Positions 10,123 to 19,656 of a DNA stretch of 64,000 nt are shown piece after piece. The first letter of the stretch is position 1; every line of letters begins with the position of its first letter. The notes under the pieces are model-generated. The model did not search any database, was not told the origin of the DNA, and saw only the letters and a program-made list of their open reading frames with translations. This stretch comes from Fodinibacter sp963695175 (lineage in GTDB: Bacteria; Actinomycetota; Actinomycetes; Actinomycetales; Dermatophilaceae), in contig CAVOGG010000010.1 of NCBI GenBank assembly GCA_963695175.1, positions 1-64,000 on the forward strand, given 5' to 3'. The position numbers were made by a program, and so were the translations under genes.

Positions 10123-10989
10123 ATGTCTGACGTCAAAGTGATGCGGCTTCGGTATGCCGGGGTGTGCAGCTGCGGGACGAAGCTCGGGCAAGGCGAGCAT
10201 GCGCATACGACCGCGCAGCCAGGATGGTGCTATGCCTGCCAGGCCACGAGGGCGCTCTTGGCTCTGATCCACCTCCTTCGCCCGAGGTCGCGGTCGGCGT
10301 GGCCGCCGCGCAACCCACGCTGGACGTCGGCGTCGCCGGTGCGGGAGCGATTCGGGAGTACGAGCGCCGCAAGGCCAAGGACGATGCGGCACGGGCGGAG
10401 CGGTCGCGGCTGTGGAGGGCGATGAACTCGTTCTTCTATCCCGAGGGCCGACGGAGCACCAATGCGTGGAAGGTGGGCGCTGCCGGCGAGGAGCATGTGC
10501 TCAGGCGCTGAATGCCTTGGTCGATGCCGGCCAGGGCTACGCGCTCCACGACCGACGCGTGCCAGGGAAGCGCTCCAACATCGACCGCCTCTTCGTGGGG
10601 GCAGCAGGCGTCTATGTCATCGACGCGAAGCGATACAAGAACGCCGACGTCTCGGTCGAGCGAACCGGCGGACTGTTCGGGCCTGTCGGCGAGACCCTCA
10701 AGGTAGAGGTCGGCGCAAGAAGCACTTGGTCGACGCCGTTCTGAAGCAAGCTGACGTGGTTCGCGCGGCACTGACCGGCTCCGAGGGAATGGACATGTCC
10801 GTCATCCCGGTTTTGTGCTTCGTCGACGCGGCCCTTCCGCTCCGGCAGAAGAACCGAACTGTGATGAGTGTTCGGCTCTGCGGCCCGAAGGGACTGTCCA
10901 CCATGGCCATCCAGGAAGGCCCCCTCGACGACGAGCTCCGCTTCACGGTTGCACATCTGCTCGCCGCTGCGTTGCCCACGGTGGCTTGA
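10123..10989 (+). pseudogene. NERD (nuclease-related) domain protein, three frame changes
   Basis: ATG 10123 opens with a zinc-ribbon-like head: CSCG, then CYAC about 25 residues later. Frame changes near 10250, 10505 and 10712 are needed to read on through IREYERRKAKDDAARAERSR and NAWKVGAAGEEHVLRR. The NERD core follows (ALHDRRVPGKRSNIDRLFVG, then VYVIDAKRYKNADVSV), and the C-terminal part ends LLAAALPTVA. The D-x-K pair in YVIDAKRY matches the presumed nuclease active site of the family. NERD proteins are predicted DNA-processing enzymes. All three shifts have the same sign (one base missing), and codon use stays normal. Confidence 0.65.
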
Positions 10990-11049
10990 GCTGCGAGGTG
11001 GGCGAGTGTGCGGCGACTGATCTTCGCCGGAGAGGGGATCTGTTGGCCC

Positions 11050-11919
11050 TCACTCGTCGAGGGCTGGGCTCCCACTTGCCCGATGGATCAGGTCGCCGAG
11101 CAACGGGCCATTCATACTGACCTCGGGCCCTTTGATTCGAATCCGGTAACGACCCCAACGCTTGTCGTACGCCATCCGATCCAGACCCGCATCGTCGATC
11201 GCTGTATCCAACTCATCGCTCGAAGGGATGCGGAACTCGACTATCAGAACGTCTTTCCTCGGCCGGAACTGCATGAAGTTGTCCGCAACCCCGTCGATGG
11301 TCATACCGATATAGAACTTGTTGTACTTGAGCCCGACGCCGGCCACGCGAACCTTGACGAGCTCGAACACCTTGTCGGCGAGGCCGACCATCTCCGGAGT
11401 GCCCTTGAGCTCCCAGTACGCGCGGTCCGTCGCCTGCCCTGGCTCGTCGTCCTCGTCTGAGCCCCGAGGCATGAGATCGAGCACCGTGGTCGCGTGGAGT
11501 GTCAGTACTCCGGCTACCTCCAGCGCGCGCATTTGAATCGCGATCAACGGGATGGTCTTGTTGAAGAGATTGATGACGTTGAGGAATCGACTTGTGATGT
11601 CCTCCGCGACGATCACCGCAACGTGTTCGTACTGCGGGTATCGCACCTTCTCGATGTCCCAGTACTCGATCGTCCGGATGATGTGCGCCTCATCCGTAGC
11701 ACCCAACTGCAGCTCCACCTCATACCGCGTGCCCGTCTCGGGGTCGGACATAAGCAGGTCCAACCGCCCGGCTCTTGGCTGACGCCGCTCGACGTCTTTG
11801 ACCACGAGGTCACCGAGGCCGAGCAGGGACGGGTCATCGACTATTCGCTGTTGCAGCCACTTTTCTGTCAGGACGAGGTGCGACTTCAGACTGACGGGCT
11901 TCGCTTTGTGAAAGTCCAT
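11050..11919 (-). CDS. predicted PD-(D/E)XK-type nuclease, uncharacterised
   Basis: 289 residues. ATG 11919 is preceded by AGGAGGG at good spacing. Residues 50-75 read GRLDLLMSDPETGTRYEVELQLG, a D-x(n)-E-x-E arrangement typical of the restriction-endonuclease fold. The rest is mixed alpha/beta and includes MAYDKRWGRYRIRIKG near the end. Base composition is visibly less GC-rich than the chromosome around it, which suggests transfer. It sits between a NERD gene and a helicase remnant, so a DNA-defence or repair role is plausible, but I cannot assign a named family. Confidence 0.55.
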   Translation of the reverse strand: MDFHKAKPVSLKSHLVLTEKWLQQRIVDDPSLLGLGDLVVKDVERRQPRAGRLDLLMSDPETGTRYEVELQLGATDEAHIIRTIEYWDIEKVRYPQYEHVAVIVAEDITSRFLNVINLFNKTIPLIAIQMRALEVAGVLTLHATTVLDLMPRGSDEDDEPGQATDRAYWELKGTPEMVGLADKVFELVKVRVAGVGLKYNKFYIGMTIDGVADNFMQFRPRKDVLIVEFRIPSSDELDTAIDDAGLDRMAYDKRWGRYRIRIKGPEVSMNGPLLGDLIHRASGSPALDE

Positions 11920-12005
11920 GTGAAACCCTCCTGGCTCAATACCGAAAACCTACTGGGGAACTTCCTGACTGTCAGTCTCGTGGCCGCGCGCGCTGAGCGG
12001 GCGCA

Positions 12006-12527
12006 TTACGCAATGCCCAGCTTCTTGGCCACTGCGGGTCCGCCCATGTCGCGGATGACGTCTGGCGGACCCACGACAATGAGCTTGTCCGTCGCCCGAG
12101 ACAAGCCGACGTACAGCCGCTCGCGGGACCGCTCGCGCGGCATCCGCTCGTTGACACACAACACGACGACCTTGCGCTCCAAGCCCTTGCAGCCGAGCAC
12201 GTGCCCGTAGAACACGCAGTCCTTGTCCCAGAAGGTACGCCAGTAGCCGTCCTGGCCCTCGGACTCTTGGAGCGCTACCTGCTCGGGATGCCGCGCGCCA
12301 GTAGTCAGCAGTGCGACGTCCTCCGGTCGCCAGCCCTCATCCAGCAGCGGGTCGATCTGGTCGTCAGCGACGTCGAGAGCATCCTCTGCGGCCGAGCCTC
12401 GACGAAGGTCACCTCCGGCCCCTCTCCCCCGCGGGCGTACATCCGCATCGGCGCCAGCGGCCCGAATGCCTCGGCGATCTGCCGGGTGTTGCGGAGGCAA
12501 TGTGCCTCGAGCTCGGCGAGCACGGAC
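12006..12527 (-). pseudogene. C-terminal remnant of UvrD-like helicase (NERD/helicase type)
   Basis: Reads LRNTRQIAEAFGPLAP and YARGGEGPEVTFVEA, then after a shift near 12395 AAEDALDVADDQIDPLLDEG. It continues into the superfamily-1 motifs FYGHVLGCKGLERKVVVLCV and RLYVGLSRATDKLIVVG. Only about the last 170 residues remain. The ATPase half (Walker A and B) is missing because the sequence meets the nrdJ terminator at 12528. This is a 5'-truncated gene left by a deletion or insertion, not an active helicase. Confidence 0.7.
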
Positions 12528-12559
12528 AGGGCCCGGGCGGATCGCTCCGCCCGGGCCCT
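12528..12559 (-). terminator. nrdJ terminator
   Basis: A perfect 14-bp stem (AGGGCCCGGGCGGA and its complement) with loop TCGC, 18 bases past the nrdJ stop on the minus strand. Confidence 0.8.
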
Positions 12560-12576
12560 CATCCTGTGACTGAGCG

Positions 12577-15550
12577 TCAGCTGCAGCCGGAGGTGCTTCC
12601 GCAGCCTTCGCAGACGTAGCACGAACCGGCCGGGCGCATCTTCGTCCCGCAGGTCATGCACATCGGCGCGTCGGCGGCCTTGGAGTCACCGAACATCGCG
12701 AGCAGGTCGGCCGAGGAGTGGATCTCCGAGGAGACCTCACGGGCCGAGGCTGCGCCGGCACCGGACGAGACCGACGAGGCGTCGAGCTCCTTGGCCTCGC
12801 TGCCACCCGCGGCCGCAGCCGCCGGGGCCTCAGCCGCCGGAGCGGCACTCCGACTTCTTGGACGAGGCGCCGATGCCCTGGCTGAAGGACTCGATCTCCT
12901 CCTCGAGGTCCTCGCCCGACTCCTCGTCGACCGGGGCGTACGAGCCGGTCTCGAGCTGGCGAGCGCGCTCGTCGGCCGAGTGGATGCCCATGTACGACCG
13001 GGTGTCGAAGTCGAGGTAGTCCAGGGCCAGCCGCCGGAACACGTAGTCCATGAGGGACTGCGCCATCCGCACGTCGGGGTCGTCGGTCATGCCGGCCGGC
13101 TCGAAGCGCATGTTGGTGAACTTCTCGACGAACGTCTCGAGCGGCACGCCGTACTGCAGCGCGACCGAGGTGACGATCGAGAAGGCGTCCATGACACCGG
13201 CGAGCGTGGAGCCCTGCTTGCCGAACTTGAGGAACACCTCGCCCAGGCGGCCGTCCTCGTAGGTGCCGGCGGTGAGGTAGCCCTCGGCGCCACCGACGGT
13301 GAACGACGTGGTCTGCGAGCCACGACGCTTCGGCAGCCGCTCGCGGGTCGGACGGTAGACGACCTTCTCCACGATCTCAGTTGTAGCAGCAGCCACGGCG
13401 GCCGAGGCCTTGTCGGCAGCGGCGTCCTTGGCGGTCGAGCCGCCGTCGGACAGCGGCTGGCCGACCTTGCAGTTGTCGCGGTAGACGGCCAGCGCCTTCA
13501 GGCCCATCTTCCAGCCCTGGACGTAGACGTCCTCGATCTCCTCGACCGTCGCCGTCTCGGGCAGGTTGACCGTCTTGGAGATCGCACCGGACAGGAACGG
13601 CTGCACCGCGGCCATCATCCGCACGTGGCCCATCGGGGAGATGGCCCGCGCGCCCATGGCGGTGTCGAAGACCTCGTAGTGCTCGGGCTTCAGGCCGGGG
13701 GCGTCGATGACGTGGCCCTTGTCGGCGATGAACTCGACGATCGCCTCGACGGTCTCCTCGGTGTAGCCGAGCTGGCGCAGGGCCCGCGGGATCGTGAGGT
13801 TGACGATCTGCATCGAGCCGCCACCGACGAGCTTCTTGAACTTCACCAGCGAGAAGTCGGGCTCGATGCCGGTGGTGTCGCAGTCCATCATGAAGCCGAT
13901 GGTGCCGGTGGGCGCGAGCACCGACGCCTGGGCGTTGCGGTAGCCGTTCTTCTCGCCCAGCTTGACCACGGCATCCCACGCCTTGGTGGCGACGCGGTGG
14001 ATGTCCTTGTCCATCGTGGTGATGGTGCGGATCGCGTCGTTGGCGGCGGCGTGCTTGCGCATGACCCGCTTGTGGGCGTCGGCGTTGCGGGCGTAGCCGG
14101 CGTACGGGCCGACGACCGCGGCGAGCTCGGCGGAGCGCTTGTAGGCGGCACCGGTGAGCAGCGAGGTGATCGACGCGGCGATGGCGCGGCCACCCTCGGA
14201 GTCGTAGCCGTGGCCGGTGGCCATCAGCAGCGCGCCGAGGTTGGCGTAGCCGATGCCGAGCTGGCGGTAGTCGCGCGTGGTCTCGGCGATCGGCTCGGTC
14301 GGGAAGTCGGCGAAGCAGATCGAGATGTCCATCGCGGTGATGACCAGCTCGACGACCTTCTCGAACAGCGGCGCGTCGAAGGTGTCGTCGTCCTTGAGGA
14401 ACTTGAGCAGGTTCAGCGAGGCCAGGTTGCACGAGGAGTTGTCGAGGCTCATGTACTCCGAGCACGGGTTGGACGCGGTGATGCGGCCGCTCTCGGGGTT
14501 GGTGTGCCAGTCGTTGATCGTGCCGTCGTACTGGATGCCCGGGTCGGCGCACTCCCACGCGGCGGCGGCGATCTTGCCCATCAGCTCGCGGGCGTCGACG
14601 GTCTCGATGACCGAGCCGTCCTTGCGCGAGGTGAGGCCGAACTCCTTGCCCTCCTCGACCGCACGCATGAACTCGTCGGTGACCCGCACCGAGTTGTTCG
14701 CGTTCTGGTACTGCACGGAGACGATGTCCTTGCCGCCGAGGTCCATGTCGAAGCCGGCGTCGCGCAGCGCGCGGATCTTGTCCTCCTCGCGCGCCTTGGT
14801 CTGCACGAACTCCTCGATGTCGGGGTGGTCGACGTCGAGGACGACCATCTTGGCCGCGCGACGCGTGGCGCCGCCGGACTTGATGGTGCCCGCGGACGCG
14901 TCGGCGCCGCGCATGAAGGAGACCGGACCGGAGGCGGTGCCACCGGAGGACAGCAGCTCCTTGGAGGAGCGGATGCGCGAGAGGTTGAGCCCCGCGCCGG
15001 AGCCGCCCTTGAAGATGAAGCCCTCCTCCTTGTACCAGTTGAGGATGGAGTCCATCGAGTCGTCGACGCTGAGGATGAAGCAGGCGCTGACCTGCTGGGG
15101 GCTGGCGGTGCCGACGTTGAACCAGACCGGCGAGTTGAAGCTGAACACCTGGTGCAGCAGGGCGTAGGTCAGCTCGTGCTCGAAGATCTCGGCGTCTTCC
15201 GGCGTGCCGAAGTAGTCGTAGTCCTTGCCGGCCTTGACGTAGGTCAGCACGACGCGGTCGATCAGCTGCTTCAGCCCGGTCTCACGGGCCTCGGTGCCGA
15301 CGGCGCCGCGGAAGTACTTGGTCGTGACGATCGTGGAGGCGTTGACGCTCCAGAACTCGGGGAACTCGACGCCGCGCTGGTCGAAGATCGTCTCGCCGGT
15401 CTTCCAGTTCTGCTGGACGACGTCGCGCTTCTCCCAGGTCACCTCGTCGTAGGGGTGCACGCCCGGCGTCGTGAAGATGCGCTCCACGGACACCCCCTTG
15501 GCGCGGGTGGACTTGCGAGCACCTGCACGTGCTCCGGCGGTCTCGGTCAT
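12577..15550 (-). CDS. nrdJ: adenosylcobalamin-dependent (class II) ribonucleotide reductase
   Basis: Reduces ribonucleotides to deoxyribonucleotides using coenzyme B12. ATG 15550 (TETAGARAGARKSTRAKG) follows a purine-rich ribosome site. Family landmarks include FNSPVWFNVG, the substrate-site stretch SNPCSEYMSLDNSSCNLASLN with its essential Cys and Asn residues, and LAPTGTIGFMMDCDTTGIEPDF. The main frame stops at 12830, but a one-base shift near 12845 restores a linker (AAPAAEAPAAAAAGG). It also restores the usual C-terminal zinc ribbon (MCMTCGTKMRPAG, then CYVCEGCGSTSGCS), ending at TGA 12577-12579. The gene is downstream of nrdR, so NrdR very likely represses both. Confidence 0.92.
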
Positions 15551-15721
15551 GCTGTCCCTTCCTTCTGCCCCAACTCCGGGGGCCGTGGTGACCAATTCAT
15601 TGTCCTGCTGGGGTCCGACAGGGCTGGTGACCTGCGGAGACTGTCCTGGGGTGTGGCCCCCCTGCTGGTGGTGCGGGTGCTGCTGGTGGCCGCGAGGCGG
15701 CCGTTCACCGGATGCCGGTCA

Positions 15722-16237
15722 GCCGGCCCCGCCGGCGTCCCCACCTCGGTTGGTGGCCGGCATCCGGCCGTGTGGCTCCTCCCCCAGCGCGTCACGCTCG
15801 GCGCGCAGCAGGGTGATGGCCGACTCGAAGTCCTCGAGACTGTCGAAGGCCTGGTAGACGGAGGCGAAGCGCAGGTAGGCGACCTCGTCGAGCTCGCGCA
15901 GCGGCTCGAGGACGGCCAGGCCGACCTCGTGCGCGTCGATCTCGGCGCTGCCCTGGCTGCGGATGGTCTCCTCGACGCGCTGGGCGAGGAGGGCGAGGTC
16001 GTCCTCGGTGACCGGGCGGCCCTGACAGGCCTTGCGGACGCCGACGAGGACCTTGGCGCGGCTGAACGGCTCGGTGGCGCCGGAGCGCTTCACGACCGAC
16101 AGGCTCGCGGTCTCGACCGTGGTGAACCGGCGCCCGCACTCGGGGCACTGGCGACGCCGGCGGATGCTCGAGCCGTCGTCGGTGGCGCGCGAGTCCATGA
16201 CCCGCGAGTCGGTGTGGCGGCAGAACGGGCAGTGCAT
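15722..16237 (-). CDS. nrdR: transcriptional repressor NrdR
   Basis: ATP/dATP-sensing repressor of ribonucleotide reductase genes. ATG 16237 follows GAGGGGG. The N-terminal zinc ribbon has CPFC and CPECGRRF, and is followed by an ATP-cone domain (VVKRSGATEPFSRAKVLVGV through LRFASVYQAFDSLEDF). The protein ends in a short Gly/Asn tail with the stop near 15719-15724. Length is about 172 residues, slightly longer than the usual 150-160. It is transcribed toward nrdJ with 170 bases between, and is preceded by a pair of NrdR boxes, the standard autoregulated arrangement. Confidence 0.92.
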
Positions 16238-16331
16238 TGTGGACCCCCTCGCGTGGCGGTTCGGCTCGGTGCTTGTGGACGAGCTGGTGGACGATGGTGT
16301 TAACAACCTGTGGAGAACCGGCATTTCGTGT

Positions 16332-16379
16332 GCACAAGATGTGGACGAACTACATCGGTGTAACCACTAGATGTAGTGG
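16332..16379 (-). promoter_or_regulatory. tandem NrdR boxes
   Basis: The distal box 16364-16379 is CCACTAGATGTAGTGG, with perfect 6-bp arms that agree closely with the known 16-bp NrdR box. The second, 16332-16347, is GCACAAGATGTGGACG, weaker but aligned base for base. They are 32 bp apart, the three-helical-turn spacing known for paired NrdR boxes, and lie 95-140 bases upstream of nrdR. Confidence 0.75.
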
Positions 16380-16546
16380 CTATCTTGTCCCGTTGTGACC
16401 CAGACCGCAAGCAGTTCGGAGAAAGTCGGCAGGTCGGGCGTGTTTGCGCAGGTCAGAGGGGTCGGATGCCGTCTCGGCAGGTTCGCTTGGGCGTGTCGCC
16501 GGCGTGACGGGGCACCATTGGTGGGGCTGGTGTGACGCGAGAGGCA

Positions 16547-16590
16547 CCAGATCTGGGCCCTGCGGACCTTTTGAAAGGCCCCACATCTGG
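16547..16590. repeat. inverted repeat in gap 16380-16818
   Basis: CCAGATCTGGGCCC faces GGCCCCACATCTGG with 12 of 14 positions paired and a 16-base loop. It is the only structure I see in this 440-base stretch, which otherwise has no convincing gene. Confidence 0.4.
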
Positions 16591-16818
16591 GGACAACGGG
16601 TGGGGACAACCACGGCACGGCATCCGACGGGTGTGGACCAGGGCCGTGGCCCGTGTGGTGAGCGCCCCTCAGCCGTTCGGACAGACCTTGGGGACGAGCC
16701 GCGACACGCGCCCGAACCTGCACCTGACGAGCGGTCGCCGGACCCTAAGGTCTGCTTCGAAGTCAACGACAGGCAGAGCAGGAACCGGGTGCCAGGTGCA
16801 CCCAGATGGGCGCGCGAC

Positions 16819-16998
16819 ATGACCACGGACACCGGCACCAAGGCGCACTTCCACTGCAACGACGTCGTGGTGACCCTCGGCGTGGGCGGTCCGCACGACG
16901 AGCTCGTCGACGAGCTGCGCCGGGTCGCCCTGGCTCGTACGCCCGAGCGACCCCGCGGGCTGCGCGGCTGGCTGCAGCACGCGGCTGGGCGCAGCTGA
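16819..16998 (+). CDS. small hypothetical protein
   Basis: 59 residues from ATG 16819 (TTDTGTKAHFHCNDVVVTLG) with an amphipathic helix DELVDELRRVALAR and an Arg-rich end. No motif is recognised and the upstream ribosome site is poor, so this is only a possible gene. It is convergent with the mini-protein gene at 17022. Confidence 0.35.
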   Translation: MTTDTGTKAHFHCNDVVVTLGVGGPHDELVDELRRVALARTPERPRGLRGWLQHAAGRS

Positions 16999-17021
16999 CC
17001 CCACCGGGTCAAGCCGGGCGC

Positions 17022-17210
17022 TCACTCCCCCGGGCACGCTCCCTGGTGAACGAGAGCCGCGGTGACCATCCAGTGCCAGTCGGTCGAGGCCGCCGCGCCG
17101 CGGGCGCCTGCGCCGCACGTGCACTCCCAGTGCCAGCGACCGAGCGCGTCGCACGACACGGCCGGGTGGTGGCTGCGGCGGCCGGTCCGCCTGCGGGTCA
17201 TGGTCCTCAT
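17022..17210 (-). CDS. small Cys-x-Cys protein, paralogue of 21864-22043
   Basis: 62 residues. It has a basic head (MRTMTRRRTGRRSHHP), a core CDALGRWHWECTCGAG and a tail LVHQGACPGE. The protein at 21864-22043 shares the same framework: MRT-x-RRR, SHHP-x-V-x-C, LG-x-W-x-W-x-C-x-CGA, A-LVHQ, PGE-stop. Retention of this framework in two loci with different bases is good evidence that both are translated. Cys, His and Trp spacing suggests a tiny zinc-binding fold, function unknown. A second in-frame ATG at 17201 with GAGGACC upstream may be the real start. Confidence 0.65.
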   Translation of the reverse strand: MRTMTRRRTGRRSHHPAVSCDALGRWHWECTCGAGARGAAASTDWHWMVTAALVHQGACPGE

Positions 17211-17341
17211 ACCCTGAAGAGGAGCGAGGCCGTCGGCTGATACGTCAGCCACTGGGCGAGTCGGGCTGAACCAGAGCGGAACCCGGATGCCGCGGCACGG
17301 CATCCGCGCGTGGTGTCGCGACCCCTCGCTACGGTGAGCCC

Positions 17342-18785
17342 GTGAGCAGCGACGAGGAGGGACCGGCCGGCGAGCGAGCCGCCGGACGTCGACCTGCCCG
17401 AGGTCGAGCGGCACGCGAGCTGGTCCGAGCTCTTCTTCGACCTCGTCGCCGTCGCAGCGGTGGCCTCGCTCGCGCACCTGCTCGCCACCGAGCTCGACTG
17501 GGCGTCGCTGGGTCTGTATGCCGTGCTCTTCCTCGCGGTGTGGCTCGCCTGGACCACGTTCATGCTCTACGGCAACGTCGCCGGCAGCCGCACCCACGTG
17601 CTGCGGCTGCTCATCGGGATGTTCGGGCTCGGTGTGATGGCCGCGTCGGTGCCGGGCGTGGCGCACACGCTGCTCGACGGCGGCCACGAGGAGCGCGCGG
17701 TCACCGTGTTCGCGGTGGCGTACATCGCCACCCGGGTCTACGGGGCGCAGTCGTGGCGGCCCGGTGAGGTGCTGCTCGACTTCCCGGTGGCCCAGCACAC
17801 CTTGGGGGTGCTGCCCTGGGTCGTGTCGCTGTGGACGCACCCGCCGGTGACCGTCGTGCTCTGGGCGCTGGGCGTCGCGCTCGACCTCTGGCTGGTGCTC
17901 GTCGTGTCGGGGGACGACATGCTCGAGCGCTACTCGAGCCGGATGGACCAGCTCACCGCACGCGGGGACAGGGCCCGGGACCGCTCCACCGGTCAGGGTG
18001 GTCGGCGCGGTGGACGGCCGCGGCGTGACCCGGCATCCGCAGCCGCCCCGGTGGCGACGGCGGCCGAGGAGACCGGCGAGGTCGAGGAGGGCGACCCGCG
18101 GGGCGGCGGGTTCGCCGGGCGCGGGGGCCGGGTGCGTCAGGTGCTCAAGCCGGTGCCGGTCGCCACCGACCCCGGGCACCTCGCGGAGCGGCTCGGGGGT
18201 TTCGTCATCATCGTGCTCGGCGAGGGCGTGGTGCAGGTCGTGAACGCGGCGTCGAACACGGTGCCGGAGGCGGGGCTGTTCGTGGCCGGGCTGGCGTCGT
18301 TCGTGCTCCTTGCCGGGATGTTCGGGCTGTCCGTGCTGTACGGCTTCGCAGGGGTGCCGCACCTGCGCGGGGACGCGGTGGTGGCGCGGGTCGGGCTCGC
18401 TCTGCACTGTGTCGTCACGGGGGTGATCGCGACGGTGTCGGTGGGTCTGGCCTCGGTGGTCGAGCACGGCAGCGAGCCGCTCGGCACCGGCCCGCGGTGG
18501 CTGCTCTGCGGTGCGGTGGCCGCGTACTTCCTCATCGGCCAGGTCGTCGCGTTCGTGGTCCTCGGGCGGGCGGGCGTCGTGCGCACCCTGTGGATCTCGA
18601 GCGGGGTGGTCGTGCCGCTGCTGCTCGGGCTGCTCGGGGGTCCGCTGCCCGCGTCGCTGCTGACCGCGGTGATCGCGCTCGTCGTCGTGGGGCAGGTCGC
18701 CGTCGAGGCGCGGTTGGAGGACCGGCGGCGCGACGTCAGCGCGGACGCACCGGCGGCAGGGACTGGTTCGCCCGACGCCGGGTGA
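17342..18785 (+). CDS. low temperature requirement protein A (LtrA) family, one frameshift
   Basis: Multi-TM membrane protein of about 480 residues. GTG 17342 opens SSDEEGPAGERA, then a one-base shift near 17378 is needed to reach PPDVDLPEVERHASWSELFF and DLVAVAAVASLAHLL, the conserved LtrA start. About eleven hydrophobic segments follow. A long charged Gly/Arg/Asp loop (roughly codons 205-260) separates the two halves. The conserved ERLGGFVIIVLGEGVVQV is present. The molecular role of LtrA proteins is unknown. GTG 17460 would delete the first family motif and is not the start. Confidence 0.8.
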
Positions 18786-18816
18786 TCGCCCGCGTCGCGG
18801 GTGCCGTCGGCCGCGC

Positions 18817-18930
18817 TCACCGGGCCAGGCGCACCTCGTGGCCGAGCCGGGTGAGCTTGTCGGGTTGCGCAGGAAGTAGAGGGACGCAACCACGCCGCCG
18901 ACGGCCTCGATCGTGACGACGCTGTCGACC
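18817..18930 (-). pseudogene. C-terminal remnant of ECF sigma factor (SigJ/ECF41 type)
   Basis: Minus-strand VTIEAVGGVVASLYFLRNP, then after adding one base DKLTRLGHEVRLAR and stop. The string IE-V-x-G-x-V-x-x-L-x-x-x-RNPDKL is the ending of the SnoaL-like tail of ECF41-type sigma factors. The other roughly 250 residues are absent and the adjacent space is taken by a GNAT gene. Confidence 0.6.
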
Positions 18931-18975
18931 GGCCGAGATCGCCGCGTCGTCACCGCGCGGTGGTTCGCTGGGGTC

Positions 18976-19563
18976 ATGACCACCGAGCAGACGTGGGAGA
19001 CGCACCCGGTGACGCCGGACCGGTTCGAGGACTTCGCCGACGTCATCAACCCCAACCGCCGGGCCACCCACTGCTGGTGCCTGTCGCACCGGATCAACGC
19101 CGCCGAGATCGAGCAGCTGGGTCACGGCAGCCGCGAGACGGCGATGCGCGCGCTGTGCTCGCGGGAGCACCCGCCCGGTGTCGTGACCTACCTCGACGGC
19201 ACGCCGGTCGGGTGGTGCAGCATCTCGCCGCGCTCCCAGATCCCGCGGCTGGAGAAATCCAAGCTGATCCGGCCGGTCGACGACCTGCCGGTGTGGAGCA
19301 TCATCTGCGTCGTCGTGCGCGGCGGGCATCGACGCAAGGGCGTGATGGCGCACCTGCTGGAGGGTGCGGTGGACTACGCGGCGTCGAAGGGCGCGCCGGC
19401 GGTCGAGGCGCACCCGGTCGACCCGGACGGCCGGATGGACACGACGATGGCGTTCGTCGGCACCCGCTCGATGTTCGAGAAGGCCGGCTTCTCGGTGGTG
19501 GGCACCACGGATGCCGTGGCCAGCAGGATGCCGCGCCTCGTCATGCGCCGCACGCTCCCCTGA
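18976..19563 (+). CDS. GNAT family N-acetyltransferase
   Basis: 195 residues from ATG 18976 (TTEQTWETHPVTPDRFEDF). An early Cys/Trp motif (NPNRRATHCWCLSHR) precedes the acetyl-CoA-binding core: VWSIICVVVRGGHRRKGVMA contains the R-G-x-x-x-K-G pyrophosphate loop, and the C-terminal part reads FEKAGFSVVGTTDAV. The CWC motif is typical of one GNAT subfamily of unknown substrate. It is monocistronic and appears to have landed on the end of a lost sigma factor gene. Confidence 0.75.
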   Translation: MTTEQTWETHPVTPDRFEDFADVINPNRRATHCWCLSHRINAAEIEQLGHGSRETAMRALCSREHPPGVVTYLDGTPVGWCSISPRSQIPRLEKSKLIRPVDDLPVWSIICVVVRGGHRRKGVMAHLLEGAVDYAASKGAPAVEAHPVDPDGRMDTTMAFVGTRSMFEKAGFSVVGTTDAVASRMPRLVMRRTLP

Positions 19564-19582
19564 CCCCCGCCCCCTGACTCGA

Positions 19583-19628
19583 GTTGGGCGCTCAGGTGGT
19601 TGCCCCGGCGACCAGCCGAGCACCCAAC
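19583..19628. terminator. bidirectional stem-loop terminator
   Basis: GTTGGGCGCTC faces GAGCACCCAAC, 10 of 11 pairs with a 24-base loop, lying between the convergent GNAT and oxidoreductase genes. Confidence 0.55.
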
Positions 19629-19656
19629 CCCGCTGACCAGCGCCCAGGCCGGGGCG

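Noticed and set aside
15551..15721. cobalamin riboswitch before nrdJ
   Set aside because: I see no B12 box core or the usual helices in the 170 bases, only Pro-codon-like CACCAGCAG direct repeats.
12656..16303. 1215-residue open frame on the plus strand
   Set aside because: It is antisense to nrdJ and nrdR, with a Val/Leu/Asp/Gly-biased mirror composition typical of GC-rich shadow frames and no family resemblance.
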